From Cupriavidus sp. U2 (GTDB taxonomy: Bacteria > Pseudomonadota > Gammaproteobacteria > Burkholderiales > Burkholderiaceae), in contig NZ_RCOG02000037.1 in assembly GCF_009663685.2 (NCBI RefSeq), positions 57,276-121,275 of the forward strand: DNA of 64,000 bases, written 5' to 3'. The notes under the pieces were generated by a model. The model searched no databases. It was given only the letters and a program-made list of their open reading frames with translations, and was not told where the DNA came from. The position numbers and the translations under genes are program-made. Below are positions 18,452-26,011 of the stretch, one piece after another (the stretch's first letter is position 1; the number at the start of each line of letters is the position of its first letter).

Positions 18452-18648
18452 GGTAGAGGTCCGGTCTGCCGTCCCCGGGCGCGACATGGCCCCAGGAACC
18501 CAAGGCCGCACACGATATCAGGACCGATGCCCCCAGCATAGGCCGCGGACGCCGCACTGCGGCATTTCTGCTGGAAATGGCGCGGTGCGGTGCTATGTTG
18601 AAAGTCCACCGGGGCTTCTGCCTGGTGGTGAATCAAGGGAGTACCGTT

Positions 18649-18903
18649 ATGCAGACCCATCCGATGTCCCTGTCCGACCAGCGCCGCACCCTGGTCATGC
18701 ATGTCATGGAAGACCCGCCCGGACGCTACACCTGGCGCATCATCGTCGAGGAAAAATGCGGCGGCGCCGACTGCGACAGCACCATTGAGGCGCAAACCGA
18801 CTATCCGTCGCACGCCGAAGCCGAAGCTGCCTGCTGGGTCGCCGGCAATGGCATGCTCGACGGCCGACGCACCACGGACGAAGTCGCCGGCACCCGACAC
18901 TAG
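18649..18903 (+). CDS. Small protein of unknown function (84 residues)
   Basis: A small soluble protein with an AAGGGAG ribosome site 7 bases before the ATG at 18649. It contains a compact beta-rich segment (GRYTWRIIVEEKCGGADCDS) with two closely spaced cysteines (C-G-G-A-D-C), then an alpha-helical YPSHAEAEAACWVAGNGML. The pairing of a strand with a following SHAEAEAAC-type helix looks like a small, DRBM-free sandwich fold, but I do not recognise it. There is no signal peptide. Confidence 0.65.
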   Translation: MQTHPMSLSDQRRTLVMHVMEDPPGRYTWRIIVEEKCGGADCDSTIEAQTDYPSHAEAEAACWVAGNGMLDGRRTTDEVAGTRH

Positions 18904-19043
18904 CCGAACCGAACGTGGCTGCAATGCGCGAATATGCGTGACATTACGTGACGATGCGACCCAATAGGCGCTTGAAGCGCCGCTGAACCCCTTGAACATG
19001 GCCGGTGGCCGCCATAGGCTGGAAGCCCGTAGGGAGAAAAGCG

Positions 19044-19319
19044 ATGGAAAAGCCGACTGTTAGCCCCAACCGCTTTGTCGAAATCCTGAACGAGCGGCTG
19101 ACCCAGCATCCCCTCTATCGCGAGGGGATGCATGTGTACGCCATTCCGGCCCATTCGGATACCCCGCGCAGCCTTGTCTGCGTCGGCCCACGTGGCACCG
19201 AGGGGATTTGCGCCACGATCGAGAACATCGTTCGCGGCGAGTGCGATGTCTTCCCAGATATCGCACAGGAATGGCATCGCCAACCACCGAGGCCGCAACG
19301 CGCGCACCACGCGCGCTGA
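19044..19319 (+). CDS. Small protein of unknown function (91 residues)
   Basis: A small soluble protein with a strong ribosome site (AGGGAG, then 7 bases) at the ATG 19044. The sequence runs FVEILNERLTQHPLYREGMH, then AIPAHSDTPRSLVCVGPRG and ICATIENIVRGECDVFPDIA, suggesting a short alpha/beta domain; the tail is arginine- and proline-rich. No motif is recognised. It is on the same strand as the 84-residue gene, 140 bases downstream, and may share its promoter. Confidence 0.6.
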   Translation: MEKPTVSPNRFVEILNERLTQHPLYREGMHVYAIPAHSDTPRSLVCVGPRGTEGICATIENIVRGECDVFPDIAQEWHRQPPRPQRAHHAR

Positions 19320-19342
19320 GCGGCGCTGCATCCCAGGCCCAT

Positions 19343-19361
19343 GGCCGGCATTGCGCCGGCC
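19343..19361 (+). terminator. Hairpin downstream of the 91-residue gene, possible terminator
   Basis: A perfect 7-bp stem, GGCCGGC and GCCGGCC, with an ATTGC loop. There is no U-run after it, so it would be at best a weak or factor-dependent stop. Confidence 0.3.
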
Positions 19362-19489
19362 TGGCACACATCGCTTGCCGCCCGACCGCGCCCACTGGCT
19401 AGCCGGCTGGACTGTCTTTTTCGACACAATCCTGCACCAACCGCTCCGGCTGGATACAATGACTGCCGCTATCCCTGCCCGGAGCGCCG

Positions 19490-20494
19490 ATGAAGAAAGC
19501 ATTCGAAATCGAAGGCGCGGTAGACGGCTTGCCCGTTGCCCGCGTCCAGTCGATCCCGGAAACCAGTGAGGCCCGCGCCGCTGCCGTGGCCGCCACCGTG
19601 GCCCGCACGGCCATCGATCTGGCGGACCACGCCATGCGCAACTGGACCGACCCGCTGGACGGGCCGGTGCGCATCGGCTCGGCCGAACACCTGCGCATGT
19701 TCTGCAACATGTTGCTGCAGACCCACAACCCGTACAAGCCGTCGGTCATCGACTGGCCAAAACTGCCGCCCGACGCGCTCAAGCGCGTGACCTCCCTGCC
19801 CATCTGGGATATCGCCGTACAGACCGAAGGGCGCGCCTCGGTACGGGTGCACAGCTTTGCCGCCCGCCAGAAGGATGCCCTGCTGCGCAGCGCGCTGGAA
19901 ATGGATGCCGACGAGGAAGCGCGCCACAAGGTGGTGCTCTCGAAGCTGGTACAGGCGTACGGCATCACGCTGGCGCCCGAACCCGAATACCTGCCGCCCG
20001 CCGACGCCGAATGGGGTTGGCTGGTCACCGGCTACAGCGAGTGCATCGACAGCTTCGCCGCGTTCGGCCTGTTCGCGGCAGCCAAGGATTCGGGTTTCTT
20101 TCCGGCCGAACTGGTGGAGACCTTCGAGCCGGTGATCCAGGAAGAAGGCCGCCATATCCTGTTTTTTGCCAACTGGGTGGCGTGGTATCGCAAGAGCCTG
20201 CCGTGGTGGCGCCGCCCGGCCTTCGCGCTCAAGGTCGCACGTGTCTGGCTGTTCCTGATCCGCGAGCGCATCGGCCTGGCCAAGGGCATCGACGTCAAGG
20301 CTGACGGCACCGCGCAGGATGCCAACTTTCCGATGAACGCCGCCGGATCGCTGGGCCAGACGCTGTCGGCGGGCGCCATGATCGATCTGTGCCTGGCCGA
20401 GAACGAACGGCGCATGGCGGGGTATGATGCGCGCCTTGTCCGGCCCACCACCGTGCCCAGGCTGGCCCGCCTGGCGCGGCGATTCATCAAATAA
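19490..20494 (+). CDS. Ferritin-like domain protein in the hopanoid cluster
   Basis: A 334-residue protein with a ferritin-like diiron core. Candidate metal ligands are visible as EMDADEEARHKVV (about residue 140), ECIDSF (about 184) and EEGRHILFF (about 217), the E..ExxH pattern of the family. A later hydrophobic, tryptophan-rich segment (NWVAWYRKSLPWWRRPAFAL) could sit at the membrane surface. The gene ends 5 bases before hpnB, so it is very probably co-transcribed with it. A diiron protein here could be an oxidase, hydroxylase or desaturase acting on hopanoids or their precursors. That is inference; the activity is not known to me. Confidence 0.75.
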   Translation: MKKAFEIEGAVDGLPVARVQSIPETSEARAAAVAATVARTAIDLADHAMRNWTDPLDGPVRIGSAEHLRMFCNMLLQTHNPYKPSVIDWPKLPPDALKRVTSLPIWDIAVQTEGRASVRVHSFAARQKDALLRSALEMDADEEARHKVVLSKLVQAYGITLAPEPEYLPPADAEWGWLVTGYSECIDSFAAFGLFAAAKDSGFFPAELVETFEPVIQEEGRHILFFANWVAWYRKSLPWWRRPAFALKVARVWLFLIRERIGLAKGIDVKADGTAQDANFPMNAAGSLGQTLSAGAMIDLCLAENERRMAGYDARLVRPTTVPRLARLARRFIK

Positions 20495-20499
20495 GACCC

Positions 20500-21645
20500 A
20501 TGCTGCTGTTCGGATTGTCCCTGCTGACCCTGGTGGTCTGGTGCGTACTGGTATTCGCCCGCGCCGGATTCTGGCGCGTGCGCAAACCCGCTCCCTCCCC
20601 TCAACCGGCCCACTGGCCGCCCGTGATCGGCGTGATTCCGGCCCGCAACGAAGCCGATGTGATTGCCCGCGCCGTGACCGGGGTACTGAACCAGCAATAT
20701 CCCGGCCGCCTGCAGCTCGTCGTGGTGGATGACCACAGCACCGACGGCACGGCCGATATCGCCCGGTCCGCCGCCGTTTCCATCGGCAAGGGCGAAGCGT
20801 TGACGGTGATCGGCGCGCGCGACCTGCCGGCCGGCTGGAGCGGCAAGGTCTGGGCGCAGTCCGAGGGGCTGGCCGCTGCCGATCAGCGCATGCCCGACGC
20901 CGGGTTCGTGTTCCTGACCGACGCCGACATCTGGCACGGCCCGCACACCGTGCGCGAACTGGTCGCCCGCGCCGAACACGAGCAGCGCGACCTGACGTCC
21001 CTGATGGTGCGTCTGCGCTGCGAATCGTGGTGGGAACGCATGATCGTGCCGGCTTTTGTCTTCTACTTCGCCAAACTTTACCCATTCCAGCGCGTGGCCG
21101 ACCCGCACAGCAAGGTGGCCGGCGCGGCCGGCGGCTGCATGCTGGCACGGCGTTCGGCACTGGCCCGGATCGGCGGCTTTGCGGCGATTCGCGGCGAGCT
21201 GATCGACGACTGCAGCCTGGCGGCGAAGATCAAGGCAGGCGGTTCCATCCGGCTGGACTTGGCCGATGACAGCGTGTCGCTGCGCCCGTATGACGACTGG
21301 CAAAGCCTTTGGAACATGATTGCGCGCAGTGCCTATACGCAGTTGCACTATTCGCCCGTGATGCTGGCGGGTGCCACGCTGGGCATGATCCTGACCTATC
21401 TGGCGCCGCCCGTACTGGCGCTTGCCGGCGGCGCAGCGGCATGGCCGGCCTGGCTGGCCTGGGTCCTGATGGCAATCAGCTACCGTCCGATGCTGCGCGA
21501 GTATCGCCAGCCCGCATGGCTGGCACCGCTGCTGCCGCTGACGGCGCTGTTCTATCTGGGCGCCACGCTCGATTCGGCGCGCCGCTTCTATCTGCGCCGG
21601 GGCGGTCAGTGGAAGGGCCGCAATCAGGCGCCCGTCCGCTCCTGA
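20500..21645 (+). CDS. hpnB: Hopene-associated glycosyltransferase HpnB
   Basis: A 381-residue family 2 glycosyltransferase with membrane segments, of the HpnB type found in hopanoid clusters. The GT-A core has IGVIPARNEADVIARAV near residue 43 and VVVDDHSTDGTADIA with the DD/DHS nucleotide-binding pattern; FLTDADIWHG is the second acidic motif. The N-terminal helix (LLFGLSLLTLVVWCVLVFA) and at least two C-terminal helices place it in the inner membrane. The exact donor and acceptor for HpnB are not established. It is the second gene of the operon after the ferritin-like gene. Confidence 0.9.
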   Translation: MLLFGLSLLTLVVWCVLVFARAGFWRVRKPAPSPQPAHWPPVIGVIPARNEADVIARAVTGVLNQQYPGRLQLVVVDDHSTDGTADIARSAAVSIGKGEALTVIGARDLPAGWSGKVWAQSEGLAAADQRMPDAGFVFLTDADIWHGPHTVRELVARAEHEQRDLTSLMVRLRCESWWERMIVPAFVFYFAKLYPFQRVADPHSKVAGAAGGCMLARRSALARIGGFAAIRGELIDDCSLAAKIKAGGSIRLDLADDSVSLRPYDDWQSLWNMIARSAYTQLHYSPVMLAGATLGMILTYLAPPVLALAGGAAAWPAWLAWVLMAISYRPMLREYRQPAWLAPLLPLTALFYLGATLDSARRFYLRRGGQWKGRNQAPVRS

Positions 21646-21677
21646 GCACCCGGGGCCGTCGGGCCGCGCCTGGCCGG

Positions 21678-22670
21678 TTATTTCAAGTAACCGTTATCGC
21701 GGAACCAGTGCAGCGCATCGCGTAGCGCCTCCTGGTATGGGCGCGCGGTATAGCCCAGTTCGCGCTCGGCCTTGGCCGACGTGAAGAACATCCGGTATTG
21801 CGACATCTTCAGGCCGTCAACGGTCACGAACGGCTCTTTTTTTGTGAACTGGGCAACGGCTTCGGCCACCCGGGCAATCGGGTACAGCGGCCAGCGCGGC
21901 AGTTCGATGGTCGGCGCCTTGCGCCCGGCCATGCCGGCGATGTCGGCCAGCATCTGCCGCAGCAGCACATCCTGGCCGCCAAGAATGTAGCGTTCGCCGA
22001 TGCGGCCTTTGTCCAGCGCCAGGAAATGGCCGTTCGCCACATCGTCGACGTGGGCCAGGTTCAGGCCGGTCTCGACGAATGCCGGGATCTTTCCCGTAGC
22101 CGCTTCGACGATGATCCGGCCCGTCGGTGTGGGACGCACGTCACGTGGCCCGATCGGTGTGGACGGATTCACGATCACGGCGGGTAGCCCCTCGGCCACC
22201 AGCCGCTCCACCTCGCGCTCGGCCAGGACCTTGCTGCGCTTGTAGGCGCCGATGGCCTCGTGGCCCGCCATGGCGGCCGTCTCATCCACGGGACCGGTGG
22301 CACCGGCCACCCGCAGCGTGGCGACGCTGCTGGTATAGACAATGCGCTCGACGCCAGCGTCCCGCGCCGCGTTCATCGTCGTGACCGTGCCGTCCACGTT
22401 GGCGCGGACGATTTCCTCGGGATCGGGCGCCCACAGGCGGTAGTCGGCCGCCACGTGGAACAGGTAGCGGACGCCGGCCATGGCGCGCGCCATGGCGGCT
22501 GGATCGCGCATGTCGCCTTCCACGACCTCTACCGGAAGCCCGGCCAGGTTGGCGCGCGGACTGGTGGCACGGACCAGCACCCGCACCTGGAAGCCGCGTT
22601 CCAGCGCCTGGCGCATGACCGAAGAACCCAGGAAGCCCGAAGCCCCTGTCACGAGAATGCAATTGTGAAT
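21678..22670 (-). CDS. hpnA: Hopanoid-associated sugar epimerase HpnA (probable ATT start)
   Basis: An extended short-chain dehydrogenase of about 330 residues, expected to reduce or epimerise a sugar-type group on hopanoids. The Rossmann motif ILVTGASGFLGS, the DMRDPAAMARA segment, the catalytic YKRSK (Tyr-x-x-x-Lys) and LNLAHVDDVA are present. The usual GTG call at 22652 begins at the V of ILVTG and would cut off the first beta strand. No ATG, GTG or TTG precedes it in frame. An ATT at 22668-22670 gives MHNCILVTGASG and has AGGGGA (22677-22682) six bases upstream, so I prefer it. It diverges from ispH. The start is uncertain; identity is secure. Confidence 0.82.
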   Translation of the reverse strand: MHNCILVTGASGFLGSSVMRQALERGFQVRVLVRATSPRANLAGLPVEVVEGDMRDPAAMARAMAGVRYLFHVAADYRLWAPDPEEIVRANVDGTVTTMNAARDAGVERIVYTSSVATLRVAGATGPVDETAAMAGHEAIGAYKRSKVLAEREVERLVAEGLPAVIVNPSTPIGPRDVRPTPTGRIIVEAATGKIPAFVETGLNLAHVDDVANGHFLALDKGRIGERYILGGQDVLLRQMLADIAGMAGRKAPTIELPRWPLYPIARVAEAVAQFTKKEPFVTVDGLKMSQYRMFFTSAKAERELGYTARPYQEALRDALHWFRDNGYLK

Positions 22671-22761
22671 TTCAAATCCCCTATGGGCGTTGCGGACGCG
22701 TTGAACGAGAATCCGCCGTTTATACCAAGACGCAGGGCCGCATTTTCACCGGAATGACCCT

Positions 22762-22777
22762 GTTGGCAACAGCCAAC
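22762..22777. promoter_or_regulatory. Perfect inverted repeat in the hpnA-ispH divergent spacer
   Basis: GTTGGC-AACA-GCCAAC is a perfect 6-bp inverted repeat in the 227-base spacer between hpnA and ispH. It could be an operator or a transcript hairpin. I see no strong -35/-10 pair attached to it. Confidence 0.35.
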
Positions 22778-22897
22778 GCGGCGGCATGAAAATCCGACCC
22801 GGTATATAGTACCTACCGTGAACCGGAAAAGTGATGCCGGAATACCAAAATAACTGATGTGTTCGAATCTTCACAAGAGGGTCGGGGGGCCGTCTCC

Positions 22898-23896
22898 ATG
22901 CAGGTGATCCTTGCCAAACCCAGGGGCTTTTGCGCGGGCGTGGTCCGTGCGATCGAAATCGTGGACCGTGCCCTGATCAAGCACGGCGCCCCCGTATATG
23001 TTCGCCATGAGATCGTCCACAACAAGCATGTGGTGGAATCGTTGCGAAAAAAAGGCGCGCGCTTCGTCGAGGAGCTCGACGAAGTACCGGGTGACGCGGT
23101 CACCATCTTCAGCGCCCACGGCGTGGCGCGCAGTGTGATCGCTGAGGCACAACGCCGCGATTTGCACGCAATCGACGCCACCTGCCCGCTGGTGATCAAG
23201 GTCCATAACCAGGGCCGCCAGTACGCCGCCGCCGGCCGCCACGTGATCCTGATCGGCCACGCCGGCCACCCTGAGGTCGAAGGCACGATGGGGCAGATTC
23301 CGGGCAAGGTGCTGCTGGTCCAGGACGAGGCCGAAGTGGCCGCGCTGGACCTGCCGGCCGACGCACCTGTGGCATATATCACCCAGACCACGTTGTCCGT
23401 GGACGACACCCGTAATATCATTGCGGCGCTCCACCGGCGTTTTTCCGATCTGGTGGGGCCCAGCACGCGCGATATCTGCTATGCCACGCAAAATCGGCAA
23501 AGTGCGGTACGGGAATTATCCGAGCGCGTGGATGTCATTCTCGTGATCGGGGCCACCAACAGTTCGAATTCGAACCGGCTGCGCGAAATCGGCACGGAAA
23601 GTGGCGTGCCGAGTTACCTGATTGCCGACGGCAGCGAACTGGATCCGGCCTGGGTCCGCAACGCCGACGTGGTTGGCATTACCGCGGGTGCTTCGGCACC
23701 CGAAGACATGGTGGAAGACGTCATTGCCGCCCTGCGACGCCTTGGTCCGGTCAACGTATCGGTCATGGAAGGCATCGAGGAACATGCCGAATTCCGCCTG
23801 CCGGCTGAACTAGCCGATGCAACGCTGGCCCCAGGGGCCAGAAGAACAACTGATATCAGTGACGCCCAGCTTGCCGACCAGACGGCGGCCGGCTGA
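22898..23896 (+). CDS. ispH: 4-hydroxy-3-methylbut-2-enyl diphosphate reductase IspH
   Basis: The last enzyme of the MEP isoprenoid pathway: it reduces HMBPP to IPP and DMAPP with a [4Fe-4S] cluster. The ligand cysteines are at C12 (RGFCAG), C96 (ATCP) and C194 (ICYAT), and the SAHG motif is near residue 72. The protein has 332 residues, longer than many IspH because of an extra C-terminal tail (ELADATLAPGARRTTDISDA). Start chosen at ATG 22898 (MQVILAKPRGF); a longer GTG start at 22859 adds 13 residues without similarity. A cluster-resident IspH, probably a second copy beside a housekeeping one, would feed isoprenoid precursors to hopanoids. Confidence 0.95.
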   Translation: MQVILAKPRGFCAGVVRAIEIVDRALIKHGAPVYVRHEIVHNKHVVESLRKKGARFVEELDEVPGDAVTIFSAHGVARSVIAEAQRRDLHAIDATCPLVIKVHNQGRQYAAAGRHVILIGHAGHPEVEGTMGQIPGKVLLVQDEAEVAALDLPADAPVAYITQTTLSVDDTRNIIAALHRRFSDLVGPSTRDICYATQNRQSAVRELSERVDVILVIGATNSSNSNRLREIGTESGVPSYLIADGSELDPAWVRNADVVGITAGASAPEDMVEDVIAALRRLGPVNVSVMEGIEEHAEFRLPAELADATLAPGARRTTDISDAQLADQTAAG

Positions 23897-23929
23897 ACCG
23901 ACACACTGAACCTGACAGGAAGCACCCCC

Positions 23930-25096
23930 TTGGCCATTCCGTTTCTCCAGGTCGCCCGCGTAGGCGCCTACATCGCACGCAAGCATCTGTCCGGGCAAAA
24001 GCGTTACCCGCTGGCCTTGATGCTCGAACCCCTGTTCCGCTGCAACCTGGCCTGCTCCGGCTGCGGCAAGATCGACTATCCGGACCCCATCCTGAACCAG
24101 CGCCTGTCGGTACAGGAATGCCTGGAAGCGGTCGACGAATGCGGCGCCCCCGTGGTGTCGATCGCCGGCGGCGAGCCGCTGCTGCACAAGGACATGCCGG
24201 AAATCGTGCGTGGCATCATCGCCCGCAAGCGTTTCGTCTACCTGTGCACCAATGCCCTGCTGCTGGAAAAGAAGATCGACCAGTACCAGCCGAGCCCGTA
24301 TTTCGTGTGGTCGATCCACCTGGACGGCGACCGCGAGATGCACGATCACTCGGTCAACCAGGAAGGCGTGTACGACCGCTGCGTCGAAGCCATCCGCATG
24401 GCCAAGGAACGTGGCTTCCGCGTCAACATCAACTGCACGCTGTTCAACGATGCCAAACCGGACCGCGTGGCCCAGTTCTTCGACTCGGTCAAGGCGATGG
24501 GCGTGGACGGCATCACGGTGTCGCCGGGCTATGCCTACGAACGCGCGCCGGACCAGCAGCACTTCCTGCACCGCGGCAAGACCAAGCAACTGTTCCGCGA
24601 CATCCTGGCGCGCGGCAACGCCGGCAAGAAGTGGGCGTTCAGCCAGTCGACGATGTTCCTGGATTTCCTGGCCGGCAACCAGACCTACAAGTGCACGCCG
24701 TGGGGCAACCCGGCACGCACCGTGTTCGGCTGGCAGCGTCCGTGCTACCTGGTCGGCGAAGGCTATGTGAAGACCTTCAAGGAACTGATGGAAGGCACCG
24801 ACTGGGACGCCTACGGCGTTGGCAACTACGAAAAGTGCGCCAACTGCATGGTGCACAGCGGTTTCGAGGCGACGGCCGTGGCCGACACGTTCTCGCACCC
24901 GCTCAAGGCGCTGGGCGTGAGCCTGCGCGGCGTGAAGACCGACGGCCCGATGGCCCCGGACATCCCGCTGGACAAGCAGCGCCCCGCCGAATACGTGTTC
25001 TCGCGCCACGTGGAGATCAAGCTGGCCGAGATCGGCAACCTGAAGAAGGCGCAGGGCAGCCGCGCCGAGGCCGTGCAGGCCGCGCAGGTTCACTGA
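23930..25096 (+). CDS. hpnH: Hopanoid radical SAM protein HpnH (adenosyl-hopene synthase)
   Basis: Adds the adenosyl group to hopene, giving adenosylhopane, the first step to extended hopanoids. The radical-SAM cysteines are C38, C42 and C45 (FRCNLACSGCGK), and SIAGGEPLLHKD is the typical GGE segment. The protein has 388 residues, as expected, and more cysteines near residues 250-310 (KCTPWGNPARTVF, CANCMVHSG). The start is TTG at 23930, with AGGAAG upstream; the resulting MAIPFLQ is the conserved family N-terminus. It follows ispH by 33 bases, and a terminator follows at 25150. Confidence 0.96.
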   Translation: MAIPFLQVARVGAYIARKHLSGQKRYPLALMLEPLFRCNLACSGCGKIDYPDPILNQRLSVQECLEAVDECGAPVVSIAGGEPLLHKDMPEIVRGIIARKRFVYLCTNALLLEKKIDQYQPSPYFVWSIHLDGDREMHDHSVNQEGVYDRCVEAIRMAKERGFRVNINCTLFNDAKPDRVAQFFDSVKAMGVDGITVSPGYAYERAPDQQHFLHRGKTKQLFRDILARGNAGKKWAFSQSTMFLDFLAGNQTYKCTPWGNPARTVFGWQRPCYLVGEGYVKTFKELMEGTDWDAYGVGNYEKCANCMVHSGFEATAVADTFSHPLKALGVSLRGVKTDGPMAPDIPLDKQRPAEYVFSRHVEIKLAEIGNLKKAQGSRAEAVQAAQVH

Positions 25097-25104
25097 GCAC
25101 CATG

Positions 25105-25137
25105 AAAAACGGCCGCCCGATCTTCGATCGGCGGCCG
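25105..25137 (-). terminator. Hairpin plus U-run, terminator for the hpnM strand
   Basis: A strong hairpin, CGGCCGCCCGATC and GATCGGCGGCCG with a bulge and a TTC loop (25110-25137). Read on the minus strand it is followed by five U bases (A-run at 25105-25109), so it should stop transcription coming from hpnM. Confidence 0.65.
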
Positions 25138-25149
25138 CTTGAAGAACGA

Positions 25150-25180
25150 CCGGGACTGGGCGACCAGACCCGGTTTTTTT
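25150..25180 (+). terminator. Rho-independent terminator downstream of hpnH
   Basis: CCGGGACTGG and CCAGACCCGG pair around a GCGA loop with one mismatch, followed directly by seven T bases (25174-25180). It lies 54 bases after the hpnH stop and shares the convergent gap with a terminator serving hpnM. Confidence 0.8.
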
Positions 25181-25205
25181 ATGGCGGGTGCCCCGCGCCT
25201 GCCGG

Positions 25206-25835
25206 TTACGCGCGCGCGTTGTGACTGTTCAGGTACTTGATCAGCCCGTCGATGCCGTCGCGCGCCACGATGTCCGCGAATTGCTTGCGATACACCTCGA
25301 TCAGCCACGCGCCCATCATGTTGATGTCGTAGATCTTCCAGCCGTCGGCGCCCTTCTGCAGGCGGTAGTCGATCAGCATTTCGTCGCCGTTATTCATCAC
25401 ACGCGTCGCCACGACCGCGTCACTGGCGTTATTGCCAGACTTGGCGGGCTTGTACGAGAACTTCGGGCTCTGTTCGCGCAGTTGCGACAGCGACACCGCA
25501 TAGCTGCGCACCAGCAGTGCCGTGAACTGTTCCTGGAGCGTTTTTTGCTGCTCAGGAGTGGCCTGCTTCCAGGCATTGCCGACCGCCAGCCGCGTGGTGC
25601 GGCCAAAGTCGGTGTAGGGCAGGAATTCGCGCTGGACGACGGCGGTAATTTTTGCAAGATCGCCGGCGCGGGTTTCAGGATCGGACTTGATCTTCGTGAT
25701 CACGCCTTCGACGGCGGACTGCACGAGCTTGTCCGGCGCGGCGCTGGTATTGACCTGTGCCTGCGCGGTAGACACGACGACCACCGCGGCGATCGGCGCG
25801 ATGATGGCGGCGGGAAGGATTCCGTAACGGTTCAT
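25206..25835 (-). CDS. hpnM: HpnM/MlaC-type periplasmic lipid-binding protein
   Basis: A 209-residue periplasmic protein of the MlaC/Ttg2D/HpnM family, which carries phospholipid-like molecules between membranes. A signal peptide is clear, with cleavage expected after STAQA (about residue 26). The MlaC fold is supported by AVVQREFLPYTDFGRTTRLA, then QQKTLQEQFTALLVRSYA and YDINMMGAWLIEVYRKQF. It converges with hpnH and diverges from hpnN. In other hopanoid clusters hpnM sits beside hpnN, so a joint role in moving hopanoids to the outer membrane is likely. The specific ligand is inferred. Confidence 0.9.
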   Translation of the reverse strand: MNRYGILPAAIIAPIAAVVVVSTAQAQVNTSAAPDKLVQSAVEGVITKIKSDPETRAGDLAKITAVVQREFLPYTDFGRTTRLAVGNAWKQATPEQQKTLQEQFTALLVRSYAVSLSQLREQSPKFSYKPAKSGNNASDAVVATRVMNNGDEMLIDYRLQKGADGWKIYDINMMGAWLIEVYRKQFADIVARDGIDGLIKYLNSHNARA

Positions 25836-26011
25836 GACTCATCGAAGCAATACGGCCGGGTTGGCCAGTCGGGCCAGTATATAGCGGATCGCGATGTTGC
25901 CTCGCTGCCAGGCGCGCGTGGCGGCGGGTGCGGAATGCCCCGCTTCAACCGCTATACTCCGGGTGCCGCCCATGCGCCCCCGCCGCATCGGGCGCTGAAG
26001 ATACAGGACTC

